The notes: generated by a model from the sequence alone, not told the origin. A stretch of 64,000 nt of DNA from Antitrichia curtipendula (GCA_951230915.1 OX579641.1:8184001-8248000); one strand, 5' to 3'; shown: positions 20,780-32,701, numbered from the stretch's first letter. Translations and numbers: made by a program.

Positions 20780-22442
20780 CTAATCTTCATTGCGCGCCTG
20801 CTCTTCCTGAAGGTCTTGTTCTTTGCGGGCCTCGCGGTAGCAATCCATGGGTGGTGTCCAAAACGTTGGAGCAACACTTAGACGTTGCATGACTTCAGTC
20901 ACCGAGCGTCGTTGTAATGGCTCCGCCTTGCACAATTCACCCAATATGGTTTGAAACGTACCAAATGCCGTAAGGTCCAGAATCATATCTACATTTCCGC
21001 GATCTTTTTTCCATACCTTCATAGCCAATTTTCCTATGGAGTATCCGTCCGTGTGTATACTAACACATGGTGGCTTAACCCTGCAAGTAGGAGATGATGA
21101 AGTTCCTGTCTCTCCAATCAAGTACATCAACTCAGGAGCCACCCACCAACGTTGCGCTCGGGTTGCCTGAAACTTCTTTAGACAATTGAATTGGTAAAGA
21201 GAAGGGGTTTCTTCGTTGGTGCGGCTACCCATTCCCCAATCACATAGACCCAATCCACACGGTTCTTCCATCATCATTTGAAAAATGAAGCATAATGTTC
21301 TCCGGTGTGATGTCGTTGTGCAATACAGAGCACTGTTGCACTGCATCCACAATGCAAATCATCGCCCACGCAAGTTCAGTGCGCTTGCGTCTATATGCCA
21401 TGAGTCGTTTGGCTTCTTGCATTGATTGGGGAGTTGCATGGTAAGCCAACTCCCCAATTTCATCTGGATCTCGGTTCTTCTCATCAAGGGTAAACATGGC
21501 GCCGAGAGTACCGCCATTCCACCATTGCGAATAACACTCCATGGTGATGTCGTTTATAGCAAAGAATTTGATGACCCCTGGATGCTCGCATGGACATACC
21601 AATGCCTCGATGGACAACTTCTCCCTGGACTTCTTCAATTCATCCACACGCAAGGCTGACTTCCCAGCTAATTCTATATTCTCGGGAATATGTTTTGAAT
21701 TTTGAACACATACTTTGCGCACCCTCCCATGCCCCCCTTGTTTGCTATGGCCAGACAAAAGAACCACCACCACTCCTCTTTCAAGGAAAACCACTCCTCC
21801 TGCAGCTTGTTGACCAAAGGCCAAGTTCTGACTTCGTTGAAACCACGGAGCGGAACGGATGTTGCTTGAAGACAATCCACGCACTGCATCATGCCACCAA
21901 TACACCTTCTTGTGCAACAAATTCAATGCTTGTTGTCTGGGCACTACACTCTTCTCAAAGCCTTTTATTTTTTCCGCAACTTGGGCAAGGTTGAAGATAC
22001 ACGTTTGCACTTGGGACTCCAACCAATGATCGAAGCATTCTTTCGTGCGGTCTTCATGCCACTCATCCGCGCTCATTGTTGTCCAGAACATGTGGTGGAA
22101 CTTTTGTTTAATTTTATCCACTCCCTGTAATCCGCGTGAGACATATGTTGAGTTCAATTGCAAAATCAAATACTGATCAAAAAATTGCAACGCCACTTCA
22201 TGCAATTTTCGCGTTGCACCCTTGCTTGGCCACTTCTCTGGATTTGTAGCCTTGTGCCTCCTTCGTTGTTTTTTCTTCTCCTTCGAAGACTCTCCGCCCC
22301 CGACAGCAGCTACAAACCCTTCTGCAGCTACGGCCTCTGAAACGGGCTCTGGTGATTCCGCATCCGGGTCCATAACCGGTGCATCTCCAACACCTGTCCA
22401 CCAATCATCAACCTTTCTCTTCGAGAAATCGCGACCAGCCAT
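20780..22442 (-). pseudogene. Kinase-like protein gene with one-base frameshift
   Basis: Single-exon frame from ATG 22442 (MAGRDFSKRK). The first ~220 residues are a serine/acidic then K/R-rich region and a helical segment of unknown type. A protein-kinase fold follows: glycine-loop-like GGHGRVRKVCV (about 237-245), AGK (Lys about 261), CEHPGVIKF, catalytic loop HNDITPENIML (HRD as HND, Asp and Asn kept, about 375), DWG in place of DFG, and WWVAPELM for APE. An extra base in CCC at 21249-21251 breaks the frame between VWIG and LCDWGMG; removing one restores about 553 codons to TAG 20782-20780. Essential catalytic residues seem present, so the ancestor was probably active or binding-competent. 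No close family was recognised. It faces hAT copy 2 tail to tail. Confidence 0.7.
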
Positions 22443-22642
22443 CGTGACAGTAACAAGTAACAAATAATCAAAATGAAAGGAATTAGGAATTCGGCTTCCA
22501 CAAAGTGAAAAACCGCCCCCCTTATTCCTCAAAACAGCCTCTACCTAGCACCCGCGCTCACAAGCAAAGACTGCAACCAATCCAAGACAAGAGAGCACCG
22601 TCAGAGCAGGAGAGACTGTGGCGAAAGTACCCTAAAAACAGT

Positions 22643-22650
22643 CTTATATA
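22643..22650 (-). promoter_or_regulatory. TATA box of the kinase-like gene
   Basis: TATATAAG on the minus strand, about 200 bp before ATG 22442, downstream of array 2. The intervening leader is open of ATGs that would obviously compete. Position and sequence are typical of a plant core promoter. Confidence 0.55.
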
Positions 22651-22666
22651 CCCATTTCACGTGGCC

Positions 22667-22863
22667 GGGGTGAACTGACCCCCTCGCTCGGCCCTCCAGG
22701 CCGACCCTGTTTTCCGCACCATTCTTTTTTTGCAAATTATGAATTCATAAAGACCCCTAATTAGTTCAATCACATCAATAATAACCCTGGATCGGCCGAA
22801 AATAGAGGGCTTTTTTTTACATGCACCCCTAGTAAGGCCGAGCGAGGGGGTCAATCCACCCCA
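22667..22863. mobile_element. Small MITE with ~28-bp inverted repeats in kinase promoter
   Basis: Inverted ends share TGACCCCCTCGCTCGGCC (perfect over 18 bp) with further matches outward (GGGGTG). The element is about 197 bp, lies between the TATA box and array 2, and has no coding capacity. Target duplication not determined. Confidence 0.65.
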
Positions 22864-22870
22864 ATCATTC

Positions 22871-23710
22871 ACGTCGACGAAGAGGCCGTCGAGAGGACGG
22901 ACAGAGCGTCCAGGGCCGTCCAAGGCATCCAGAGGACGGACAGAGCGTCCAGGGCCGTCCAAGGCGTCCAGAGGACGGGAAGGCCGTCCAGGGGCCAAGC
23001 CGTCCAGCCCGCGGACTGGCCGTCGAGAGGACGGGAAGGCCGTCCAGGGGGAGAGACCGTCCAGGGGTGGAGACCGTCCAGCCCGCGGACTGGCCGTCGA
23101 GAGGACGGGAAGGCCGTCCAGAGGGGGAGACCGTCCAGCCCGCGGACTGGCCGTTGAGAGGACGGGAAGGCCGTCTAGAGGGGGAGACCGTCCAGCCCGC
23201 GGACTGGCCGTCGAGAGGATGGGAAGGCCGTCCAGGGGTGGAGACCGTCCAGCCCGCGGACTGGCCGTCGAGAGGACGGGAAGGCCGTCCACGGGGGGAG
23301 ACCGTCTAGCCTGCGGTTTTAGGCCTGAGGAAGGGAAGGCCGTCCAGCCCGCGAACTGGACGTCGAGAGGACGGGAAGGCCGTCCACGGGGGGAGACCGT
23401 CCAGCCTGCGGTTTTAGGCCTGAGGACGGGAAGGCCATCCAGCCCGCGGACTGGACGTCAAGAGGACGGGAAGGCCGTCCACGGAGGGAGACCGTCCAAC
23501 TTGCGGGTTGCTTGGCCTGAGGACGGGAAGGCCGTCCAGCCCGCGGACTAGCCGTCCAGGGGGCCAAGCCGTCCAGCCCGCGAACTGGTCGTCGAGAGGA
23601 TGGGAAGACTTTCGAGAGACGGGAAGGCCGTCGAGAGGATGGGAAGGCCGTCGAGAAGATGGAAAGGCCATCGAGAGGGCGAGAAGGTCGTCGAGCGGGC
23701 CATTCAAAAC
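22871..23710. repeat. GC-rich CCGTC/GACGG minisatellite, array 2
   Basis: Higher-order units of about 57 bp are made of two 20-bp subunits and a 17-bp piece: CCGTCCAGCCCGCGGACTGG, then CCGTCGAGAGGACGGGAAGG, then CCGTCCAGGGGGAGAGA. About nine copies of the GAGAG-type subunit are seen, degenerating at the distal edge. It lies upstream of the minus-strand kinase-like gene. Long frames through it are translated repeats, not genes. Confidence 0.9.
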
Positions 23711-24596
23711 AGTGCTGGCCGAGTGTAATTCATTTCTAATCCTTGTTTGGAGAATTTTTCATTTATGTGGTTTGGCACTCTCGGACTTGTCAGGACAGGT
23801 GTCCTCCCTCTCAATCGGGCATTAGACTACGGTGGCGGGTAGTTTAAGAGTGCTAACTTAATGTTCACACTTGTTTCAATTAGAGGACAAATAAATACCA
23901 GAGATGACATTCAAATGCTCAAAAAACAAGGTTTATTGCTCATTTAGAATGGAATTATATTTTGTTGCACGTAAATAATGGAAAAAACATAGAAAAAACC
24001 ATAGAAGGTCAAATTGAAAACTTCTTAATGTTGGTCCTAGAATGTTCTATTTGGATGTTCATGTTAACATCTGATTCATTCTAATTGCACCCATTTTCAC
24101 GAAAGTTGTTGGCATTAGGCAATGTTTTTTTTACAAAAATCCCAAAATCTCGCAATCCCTTAAAATAATTTATATTCTGTAGGGCTCAAATTCGAATTCA
24201 AATGAATTTTATCAATTATAACTTGTACAATTTCACCTTTGGAATTATTGTATTTTGATTCCATCCTTCCCTGCATGTAAGTGCACCTGACAATTTAGTA
24301 TTTTGTTGAGTTTTAAACCCTGTCTACACTAATATACTAAACTCAGAGTCTCAAACGTACAAACATTCAATAACTTACTAAGCCCGGATCAAATATACAA
24401 AGACCAAGACAAAAACCACCCTCTAAATGCTCTAGTTAAAGGTAGTAAGATTAAAACTCTGAAATGGTTAATTATGAAATAAGTGAAAGACTTCCTAAAC
24501 AATATATGTCGTATGCATATCATTGATTAATGTAAAACATTGTTTTGGCTTTCCATGAATCCATTCATACATTACAGAAAAAGAATGTAGCCCTAT
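23711..24596. other. AT-rich spacer, no gene seen
   Basis: AT-rich sequence with no coding character beyond the array edge. Confidence 0.5.
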
Positions 24597-25160
24597 CTCG
24601 GGGAGGTCACTTAGTTCTACTACAACAAACCACGTGCAAACAAGTGGTTTCTAATAAACTATAATTTCAACCTATAATTTTGAGCATTGTTTAATAATGA
24701 CTATAGGTTTCTATTGCCGAAATTTTAAACTCAAATAAAATATGAGATGATTTCTAGATGAGGTTGAAAATGAACTAAAATGGCATGTTTTTCAACTCAA
24801 ACAATTATAGAGAACACATTTAGATGACCATTGAATCAATATTCAACTCAAAATGAGCTTTCAATAGAGAGTTATTTTTAGGAATTTTTTGTTCATTTTT
24901 TAGACAATTTTTTCTTATATAATATAGGGGTGTGAAAGTTATTTTTCAGTTCTACAGTGTATCTTTTTACTTCAAAAATTTGTAACTAATTATTATTAAC
25001 AAATAAAAATATCAATAATTCAAAACATAAACTTTCAAAGTAGGAAAATCTATTCATATATTTTTTTTTTAATTTTATTTAAAATTCAAAAAGTAAATAG
25101 GGGGTCCAAAGTTTTGATTGCACGTGGTTTCTAATGGACACTCTAAGTGACCTCCCCGAG
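24597..25160 (+). mobile_element. 564-bp MITE, 18-bp TIR, 8-bp target duplication (copy 1)
   Basis: Perfect inverted ends CTCGGGGAGGTCACTTAG. Flanks AGCCCTAT (24589-24596) and AGCCCTAA (25161-25168) match at 7 of 8 bases. A second copy lies at 55255-55824 with a perfect 8-bp duplication. The 8-bp duplication points to hAT-type mobilisation. No ORF. Confidence 0.85.
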
Positions 25161-25168
25161 AGCCCTAA

Positions 25169-26814
25169 ACATCTAAACTTAAGAATGTTTTACCTTCTAA
25201 AGATATTGTTATGCCGTTTTTTGGTGTCTTCAATATGTTTTATAAAACTTTGATTTTAAATCATTAATCTATTTTTTTCCAATTCAAACTTCAAAGACTA
25301 CATCTCGATCAAGTTTTGCACTTATAATGCCAACTAAAAAAAGGAAGAACATTTTTCGTGGTTTCCGGTCCATGCTAGGTTTTGAAGTAAATCCTATAGG
25401 CCAATACCCTAAATCCCAAACCCTAAACCCTAAATCCTAAACCACGAACCCTCTTCACTGTTGCAATTTTAAGATTATTTGATGTTCAAGTTTATGTAAC
25501 TATAGCAAATAAGAGTGGATTGGTGTAATAAAATTGAAATGCAACATTGAGTACATGAACTTCACATTTTTGTGGTCTCTATATTTTTTTTATGGCTTCT
25601 AAATTATAAAGCAACTAGCGGTGAATTATTATAGTTTTTCATATGGATTGTTTATTAATTGCTTATGTAGTACCGTATGTTAACCACTAAACTGACTAAA
25701 GTCCCAAGGCCTCTTTTCCATCCTATATCTGAAATAAATTGCCATTTCTATAGTAAAGAATGTAGAAAAAAAAAATGAATGTGTTTAGGACTTTAGGCCT
25801 TTAAGGTGCACATCTACTTGTAGTATGTAAGATCTCATACTAGAGTACTAGAGTAGTGTTCAATTGACCGGAAGAAATTTCACAAACTTTGCCTATATAG
25901 AATTGTAGATTGCAAGATATTTACAATAAACTTCAACCTCTGAACGCCCAACGACATCATTTAGTGCCAATTTGATGGCAATTCAATCACTTCAATGAGA
26001 TGGAAAGATTGTGGAAGTGTTCAATTCATTTTTTGGGGACCTTCCATGTTGAGTTACAAAGTGTATCCAAATGATTTTGTAGTCTTTCCGATATTTGCCT
26101 CCGCGTAATTTAGAGTTTAGGAAAAAAAAAAAAAAAAAAAATGCTACTTTAGTGTATCTTGGGAAGTTGTTGCTCCTTACTCTAAATCTGAAATTTCTCC
26201 CCCAAATTGATATTTTCTGAGTTTGAGTCTAACTATCAAGCAAAAGTTCATTTTCTCTAGTTCCTATTTTATGTAAAATCCCCCAACACGACCCTAAAAA
26301 TGAAATTTCATTATTGCGATTTGCACTTCGAATGTGTTTTTAATGTTTACTACATTTAGTACATTCTAAATAAATCATGAAATGGAAATTAAATTTATGC
26401 TATGATGGATTCTAATGTCATTATCCTTGTGATATAAGGTAAACCTGCCTATGACAGGCAGAATGACTGATTTGTTGTATTGCCTTTAGCAAAAATAATC
26501 AAATTTTTTCCATACAAAGACACATGTGAGAAATGAAGAACGCAGCTGGAATTTTATTTTTTGGATTAAATATGATTTTTTTTTGAATTTTTGAAGTGTA
26601 CTGTCCAGTAAGCCCAAAAGAGTTTGTAGACTACCCCAAATCAGCAGAAAATTGTTTCCATGATGGTCATCTTCCCACTTAAAACAGTCATAACATTTTC
26701 TAAGATGGCTACAAGACTTTCTAACATGGACATGACATGAAGAAATAAAAAAACTGCTTTTTACTAAAAATAAAAATAATACTTTCAAAAAAATAAAAAT
26801 AAAATTTTTAAAGG
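25169..26814. other. AT-rich spacer, no gene seen
   Basis: Contains the short telomere-like tract and a poly-A run of about 20 near 26121-26140. No coding signal. Confidence 0.5.
25404..25443 (-). repeat. Interstitial telomere-like tract (CCCTAAA)n
   Basis: Degenerate CCCTAAA units (CCCTAAATCCCAAACCCTAA and following). Short and imperfect. Confidence 0.65.
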
Positions 26815-27275
26815 GCCGTCCAGGACGTTCGGCAGGCCGTCGAGAAGACGGGCAGGCCGTCCCAGACCACGAACAGGCCGTCGAGAGGATGGGCGGGCCA
26901 TTCCCGACCAGCGACAGGCTGTCCAAGAGACGGGCACCCCGTCCTTTTGGACGGCCTTTCCGTCCAAGAGATGGGTAGGCCGTCCAGAGGACGGGTATCC
27001 CGTCGAGGAGACGAGTTTGCCGTCCACAAGACGGGTATTCCGTCGAGGAGATGGGTATGCCGTCCACGAGACGGGTATTCCGTCGAGGAGACGGGTATGC
27101 CGTCCACGAGACGGGTATTCCGTCGAGGAGACGAATATTCCGTCGAGGAGACGGGTATGCCGTCCAGGAGACGGGTATTCCGTCAAGGGGACGGGCAATC
27201 CGTCAAAGGGATGGGCAGGCCGTCGACGGAACGGGCAGGCCGTCGAGAGGACGGAAAATCCGTCCGTCCAAGTCT
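26815..27275. repeat. GC-rich CCGTC/GACGG minisatellite, array 3
   Basis: Regular 20-bp units alternate as a 40-bp dimer: CCGTCGAGGAGACGGGTATG and CCGTCCACGAGACGGGTATT, about ten units in the most regular part, degenerate at both edges. The unit matches CCGTC-N5-GACGG-N5 as in arrays 1 and 2. It lies about 200 bp before the TATA box of the RING gene. Confidence 0.9.
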
Positions 27276-27477
27276 CGGGCGGCGGTGTAATTATTTCCCG
27301 AACCTGTCGACGGCGCCCCGAACCCGTTGACGGCGTCCCAACCCTGTGTCGGACCTCTGTGGATGTATCGGCCGTCCATTCCAGGGCTGTCCCACGCCCT
27401 GGACGGTCTGGATTCAGGGGGGGGACGGGCTGATGTTATGTTAATTACCCTGCCTAATCGGGTCGGTAATTGGGGGG

Positions 27478-27483
27478 TATAAG
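27478..27483 (+). promoter_or_regulatory. TATA box of the RING-H2 gene
   Basis: TATAAG in GGGGGGTATAAGTAAAC, about 210 bp before ATG 27690. A probable 5'-UTR intron acceptor (ATTTTCCAG) ends at 27680. Confidence 0.5.
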
Positions 27484-27689
27484 TAAACTTTTTTGGACAG
27501 TTTACGTGCTTCCTCTTTTGAGTTGCACTGTCCGAGCTTGAGAAAGCTTCGCTCTGCAATTTGAGGGGAAGTGTTATACATTTGACATTGTTTTGCCACA
27601 TTTCAGTTGCCTTCACGCAACAAAAGGCAAAGCAAATTGTCATTGTATTCGCATACAGTATCGTGTGTGTCATTTTCCAGGTATCAAGA

Positions 27690-29969
27690 ATGGACGCAGA
27701 GGATGTAGCAGGAGGTTCGGGACCTGGAGGTGACCCCCCAGGAGGTGACCCCTTAGGAGGTTTGGTACTTGCAGGTGAACCCCCAGGTAGAAGGAAGAGA
27801 GGAAACAGAGCAACCTTGGATTGGGGCACACTTAATGCCGAAGAGGTTATGGCAAAGCCTGGGTGGTTGGAGGCAGATGGCCCATGGACAAGAGTGAAAT
27901 GTCATCAATATATAGATTGGGCCCACATCAACCGCCATTGGCCACACAATCGGTACAAGGTGCACGTGAAATTTGGCGTGGTAAATATTGACTAGTGCCA
28001 ACATCCGCACTTCAAGAAGAGGATGATTGAAGTATCATTGGCACTTTGGGGGGCAAGATCCAAGAAAGACGGGACACTTTCATTGTGCCAAATGGCATAT
28101 GCAGAGGTTTTTCTTGGCAAGGATGTGGACTGGAGCAACTTTTTGGGCAAATCGCGGAATAATGCATTTCCAAATCGAACTCGCCACATTGCACCAAATC
28201 CTGCTGTGCCATTGGACAATGTACCAAATCATGCCGTGCCATTGGCTGATGTCCAAAATGTGCAAATGGACGTGGTTCCACTGGCGGAGCGTCCAGGGAT
28301 GGAGTTGATGGAGGTAGAAGTTGGTCAGGGCAGCGGTCCAGATGTCAACCAACAAGCTGTGATTGGTGGAGTGCAAGCTGACGGTGAAGAAGTAATTCGC
28401 TTGCGCCAATTAGTACAAACACTGCAAGCAGAAAAAGAAGAAACACTACGACAACATGCTGCAGCGTTGGAAGTTCACCGTGCAAGGATGCGGGCCGTTC
28501 AAGATGAAAATTTGCGCCTCATTGCACGTGAAGCCGAGCTCGTAGAGCGTGAAAGGTGGGTTAGCACAGACTCAGTTCCACCACTCGATCTTGTAGTGGA
28601 ACGTGCTACATACGGTGCAGATGAAGACACACCAGGCCCGAGCAATAGATCTGAGTTTGTGCTGCGATCACGATCCACTTTTCCAAGTGCAGAAAGTGCC
28701 ACATTGGATATTATGCGTGCACGTGCTGAGCGAGTTGAAGCAGAGCTTGGAAGTACTCGCACAAACATGGAAGAATTAACAAACGCCATGCGTGCTTTGG
28801 AACTTCGTGCCAACAACGCTGAGGCAGAGGTGGCGGTGCTGACTACAGCTCGAACAGCCTTGGAGCATACCATGACCGCAATGAGTGCTCAAAATATGCG
28901 GTTGGTCCAAAATCCTCAGAAGGAGCAGAGGCTGCTTCAAATGTGCAACATGAAGTTGACATGCAGCTTAGCGCTAAACGAGGCTGAGCAAATGCAACGT
29001 GAAGTGAGGAGAGTGGCTGCAAAATTCAATGATGGTGGTCAACGTTATTTTGGCTTGACCTCGTGGCCTCGGGTGGCAGAAATGTTCACCGATGATTTGC
29101 CAGTGTATAGGGAGAATTCAAGCATCGATTGGAATGCCCGTCCAGACTTGGAATTCCAATATAATATCGATCGCCAGCGGTACGGGCCACCCAACCACGA
29201 TGGCATTACGCCACTAGTGTGGCCTTCCGTTCCAGATTTTGTAAAAGATGGAACAACATGTATAATGTGCCAACAACCGTTTGGCCCCGAGGGTGGATGG
29301 AATCTTGGTACATGTGGCCATCTATACCACCCCGTGTGTCTTATTCCACACATGGTCACCAGAAAGAGATGTGCGCAATGCAGGGCTCCATTTCATGCAC
29401 GACTGTACAAAATGTTTGGCCTTCAAGACCACATGCCTGAACATTACGAGTACAATGAAGAAAATTTACCGGGCCCCGGTAATAGAGTACATTGGGGGTC
29501 CGACATGTCATGGCTTTGGAAGTGGGGCCACCACAACCGACACCTCCCGGCAGGAACGTTGGCTGACATACAATGGACGAGTGACGCCCAAGTGACAGAG
29601 GTGATCAGGAGGGTGTTTGGAGACAGTGATCCAGGGCGTCGACTATATTTTGGTCAGATTGCCGGTGGACATTGGGACCCAGAACGCTTAATTTTTATAC
29701 GCGGACCACATCCACAACGCATCATGTTTAACTCTCAAGGCCAGCCAATCGGATTTGAGGGGAAATTGAGCTATGAGGAAGAAATGGCGTACACTGAAGA
29801 CAATACCTTCCATGAGCCAACCCTCGTAAATGACATTTTTTCCCACTTACATGATAGATACGATATAGAAGCACTTCAGCTTCTGAGGACTTTCGAATCG
29901 CAACAAGAACTGCAGCGATTTTTGAGAAATAGCATAGCACGCGGCGTTGTAATCGAAGATGTAGACTAG
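27690..29969 (+). pseudogene. RING-H2 / coiled-coil protein gene with one in-frame TAG
   Basis: From ATG 27690 (MDAEDVAGGS) a glycine/proline-rich start leads to a W-rich region (LDWGTLNAEEVMAKPGWLE). A TAG at 27993-27995 interrupts; the same frame then runs without a break to TAG 29969 (about 759 codons). After the stop come a basic segment, a heptad coiled coil of about 180 residues (REAELVERERW, ERVEAELGSTRTNMEELTNA), then a RING-H2 finger at about 524-566: CIMC, 14 residues, CGHLYHPVC, 10 residues, CAQC. The C-terminal ~220 residues are unrecognised (RVHWGSDMSWLWKWGHHN). Known: RING-H2 fingers act as E3 ubiquitin ligases. Whether the TAG is lethal, read through or skipped is unknown. An internal ATG at 28023 could give a 648-aa protein keeping coil and RING. 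Confidence 0.75.
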
Positions 29970-30230
29970 ATTGTGTATAACTAGATAGATGTATAGAATT
30001 AAATACTGGAAGTTGTACAAAGCGAACGTATGTAATTATGTAAAGCCTTTATTAGTTTACCATGTACTTCAACAGATTTATAAAATATGTACATTTATTG
30101 TTTTCTTTCCACCTCGTGTATTGTTGCTTCGCCTTTGTCAATTTTTGTAATCTATTGGACCTTTTGTAATAGTATAGAAGAAGCTTGTATGCTTAGATGG
30201 TAGGTAAAAGAGTGTTCTATTTTATTTTTG

Positions 30231-30873
30231 GTGAAGCCCTAAAGTCTGAAGTCCATTTTTTGGCCCAAACCACCCTAAACTACCACTTTTGCTATGTTCA
30301 CCTATGAATTAAATTTTCCAATTTTTTTTTGGAATCGAACCAAAGGATCTTGTTCTACACTTATCTTAGATGACGTGATAAAAAATTTGTGATGTTTGAC
30401 CGTATGGATTGAAAGTTATTAGCATTCGAAGTGAAAGAAACAAATTTATTTTAAGAAGTTGCTAGGATTGCCCGCTCCACAAAAAAACCCATAACTTTTC
30501 CATTCCTAATCCAAATGGGATGAATGAAAGCCTCCCATTTAAAAGAAAATATAATCCAATTGGAAAAAAAATATACAAATTTGTATTTCATTTTTTTGTG
30601 GATTTTTTTGTCTACCCGGAGTCTTGGACCGCCCGGTGTCCCGATCTCCCCTGTTTGAGGTTATTGTGGCATACCCTTTGCTCCTAGGCACTGATTGGAA
30701 TAGAAATTGTATTATGAATAAACTCATAAGTTTATCTATCATTCCATGTTATCATTCTTATGAAAAAGTTTTCAAAAGTTTCAGTAAAAAATGAGATCAT
30801 AGGAGCCTATCGAAAATCCATTTTGTCCCTGGCAGAAAGGACAATGAGAGTATGTTACTTTAGGGGCTAAGAA
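30231..30873. mobile_element. MITE with (TT)AGCCCCTAAAGT-type ends
   Basis: The left end GAAGCCCTAAAGTC and the right end GTTACTTTAGGGGCTAAG are inverse matches. The internal stretch at 30335-30440 is shared with 19.7 and 47.3 kb. About 640 bp, AT-rich, no ORF of its own. Confidence 0.6.
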
Positions 30874-31457
30874 ATAAAAACAATAGAAATTCTTTACCAA
30901 AGCAAGAAATAAGTAACAAATTATTTGATTGCTTCATATTTGATGAAATCTCCTTAAAATCTTTAAAATTAAACCAAAAAATAATTCACGTTTTGTAATT
31001 TTTGTTCTATTAGTTTTAATGTTTTTTTAGTTGGACTATTGATTGACTACTCCCTCATGTTTATTTTTAAATCCAAAGTTTACAAATTAAAGTATTGAAC
31101 ATTTTCCATTTTTTCTCAAATGGCATTATGGAAATCAAATGATCAAAGTTTAATATCTTGCAATTGCTAACTTGATAAGGTCACACTATATGAAATTTAT
31201 TTGAAAATCAATTGAAATAAATGACTTTATGAATGGCGATCCTATACTTGAAAGTCTTAAATTGAATAGATTCTAATTTTTTTTTTTTCATTTCATTTCA
31301 AGGTGAACATGGAGAAATGCCAACTTGGATTTCTTTTTGGCAATAATTAGCATAGGGCCTACATGACTACATGGATTAATATTTTTGAATTTCTTGCCAT
31401 ATAGTCAGTGTAAAATCAATTTAGCAACTTCTCTAATTCGAAATTCAATAACAAACT
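30874..31457. other. AT-rich spacer, no gene seen
   Basis: No coding or structural signal recognised. Confidence 0.45.
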
Positions 31458-32141
31458 TTAATCCCTAGAATCCTAGATGCCCAAGGCATGTTTTGAGCTT
31501 CTACAAATTTGCTCTAAATTGAACAAAATGTTAACATTTTGATTAGGTGACTAGGCGTATCAATTAAAAAAAATTGTAACCATATAAATTCAAACAAGAC
31601 ATATTAGGGGCTCATAGGTTGCTAAAACACAACAATATCACTTATAGAGTAAAAGATTATAATGTTTGAACATGAGGGTGTTAAAACTACAAAAATGATG
31701 TGAAGTCTTCCAATCCTCTTTTCAGTTTTCACAAGTAAAATTAAAAAAAATTTAGACCACAAAAATATGAGGTTAAATTGCTGAACATGTATAACCCCAA
31801 ACAATTTATGGCTTTTAAAAATATACTCCATATTTTTTTTTAAATAAAAAAAAATTTGAATGTGATTTTTTCTCGAAGATCTTGTGTTTTTGAGGCACAT
31901 TTCCAAAAGCTCTCAATGCTACAAGAAGTCAAGATTGCAATGGGTACCCTTGTACAAAGTCTTGAAACGAAAAATCACTATCATTTATTTTTAAGAATAG
32001 ACTATTGATGCTATAACTAGACTTCAAGAAGAACTTACTAAAAATAGCAACTTGGATACTACTAAAAATAGCAACTTGGTTAGGTTTTATTTAACTTCAA
32101 AGTTTTGCCAACACCAGATTTGGGTGCTTCGGGCATTTAGG
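31458..32141 (+). mobile_element. TTAA-ended MITE, copy A (right end worn)
   Basis: The left end has TTAATCCC then TAGATGCCCAAGGC, and the right end has GCTTCGGGCATTTAGG without a clear TTAA. Same family as 37440-38087 and 56449-57091 over its length, with shared internal blocks (GAGCTTCTACAAATTTGCTC; AGACTTCAAGAAGAA). It abuts array 4. Confidence 0.75.
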
Positions 32142-32156
32142 CAAAAAATCCAATCC

Positions 32157-32560
32157 CACCCGTCCAGTCTATTTTTCCGTCCACAGAACCGTCTAGTTAC
32201 CCGTCCAGATGCCCGTCCACCCACCCGTCCACTTACCCGTCCAGATGCCCGTCCACCCGCCCGTCCACTTACCCGTCCAGGTGCCCGTCCACCCGCCCGT
32301 CCACATGCCCGTCCAAATGCCCGTCCACTCGCCCGTCCAGTTTTCCATCCACGTACCCGTCCATCCCGCCCGTCCAGATACCCGTCCACACAACCGCCCC
32401 CTCTCCCGTCCACATGCCTGTCCAGATGCCCGTCCACCCGCCCGTCCACATGGTCGTCCAGTTTTCCGTCTAGATACCCATCCATCCCGCCCGTCCAGAT
32501 ACCCGTCCATCACGCCCGTTCCGTGCCCGTCGACGGAAGCTCGCCCGTCGGCGAAGAACG
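32157..32560 (+). repeat. GC-rich CCCGTCCA minisatellite, array 4
   Basis: Short units of about 12 bp, such as CCCGTCCAGATG, CCCGTCCACCCA and CCCGTCCACTTA, all in one orientation. Only the CCGTC half-site is kept, not the palindrome of arrays 1-3. It lies upstream of the ORF at 32702. Several long frames cross it in all phases; they are repeat translations. Confidence 0.85.
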
Positions 32561-32701
32561 TCCATCCATTTTCGTAGTTTTCATCCTCTGTCAACGGTTC
32601 TCGTCCAGATTTCATCCTGAAGGGACGCCGGGGTTGAATCCTGACGTCCGTCCGGACATGTTGACGAACGGACAGGACGTGACGGGGACAACCTTGCCTC
32701 C

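Noticed and set aside
22657..23567. Long open frames on both strands (up to 211 codons, DGLPVLSTASPRAGRSP repeats)
   Set aside because: They are translations of minisatellite array 2; all phases are open because the repeat unit lacks stop codons.
26808..27275. CRISPR-like regular repeat array
   Set aside because: Repeats are contiguous 20-bp minisatellite units without unique spacers, and the genome is eukaryotic.
26785..27433. Repetitive ORFs of 79-138 codons on both strands
   Set aside because: Translations of the 20-bp repeat of array 3, with no independent coding evidence.
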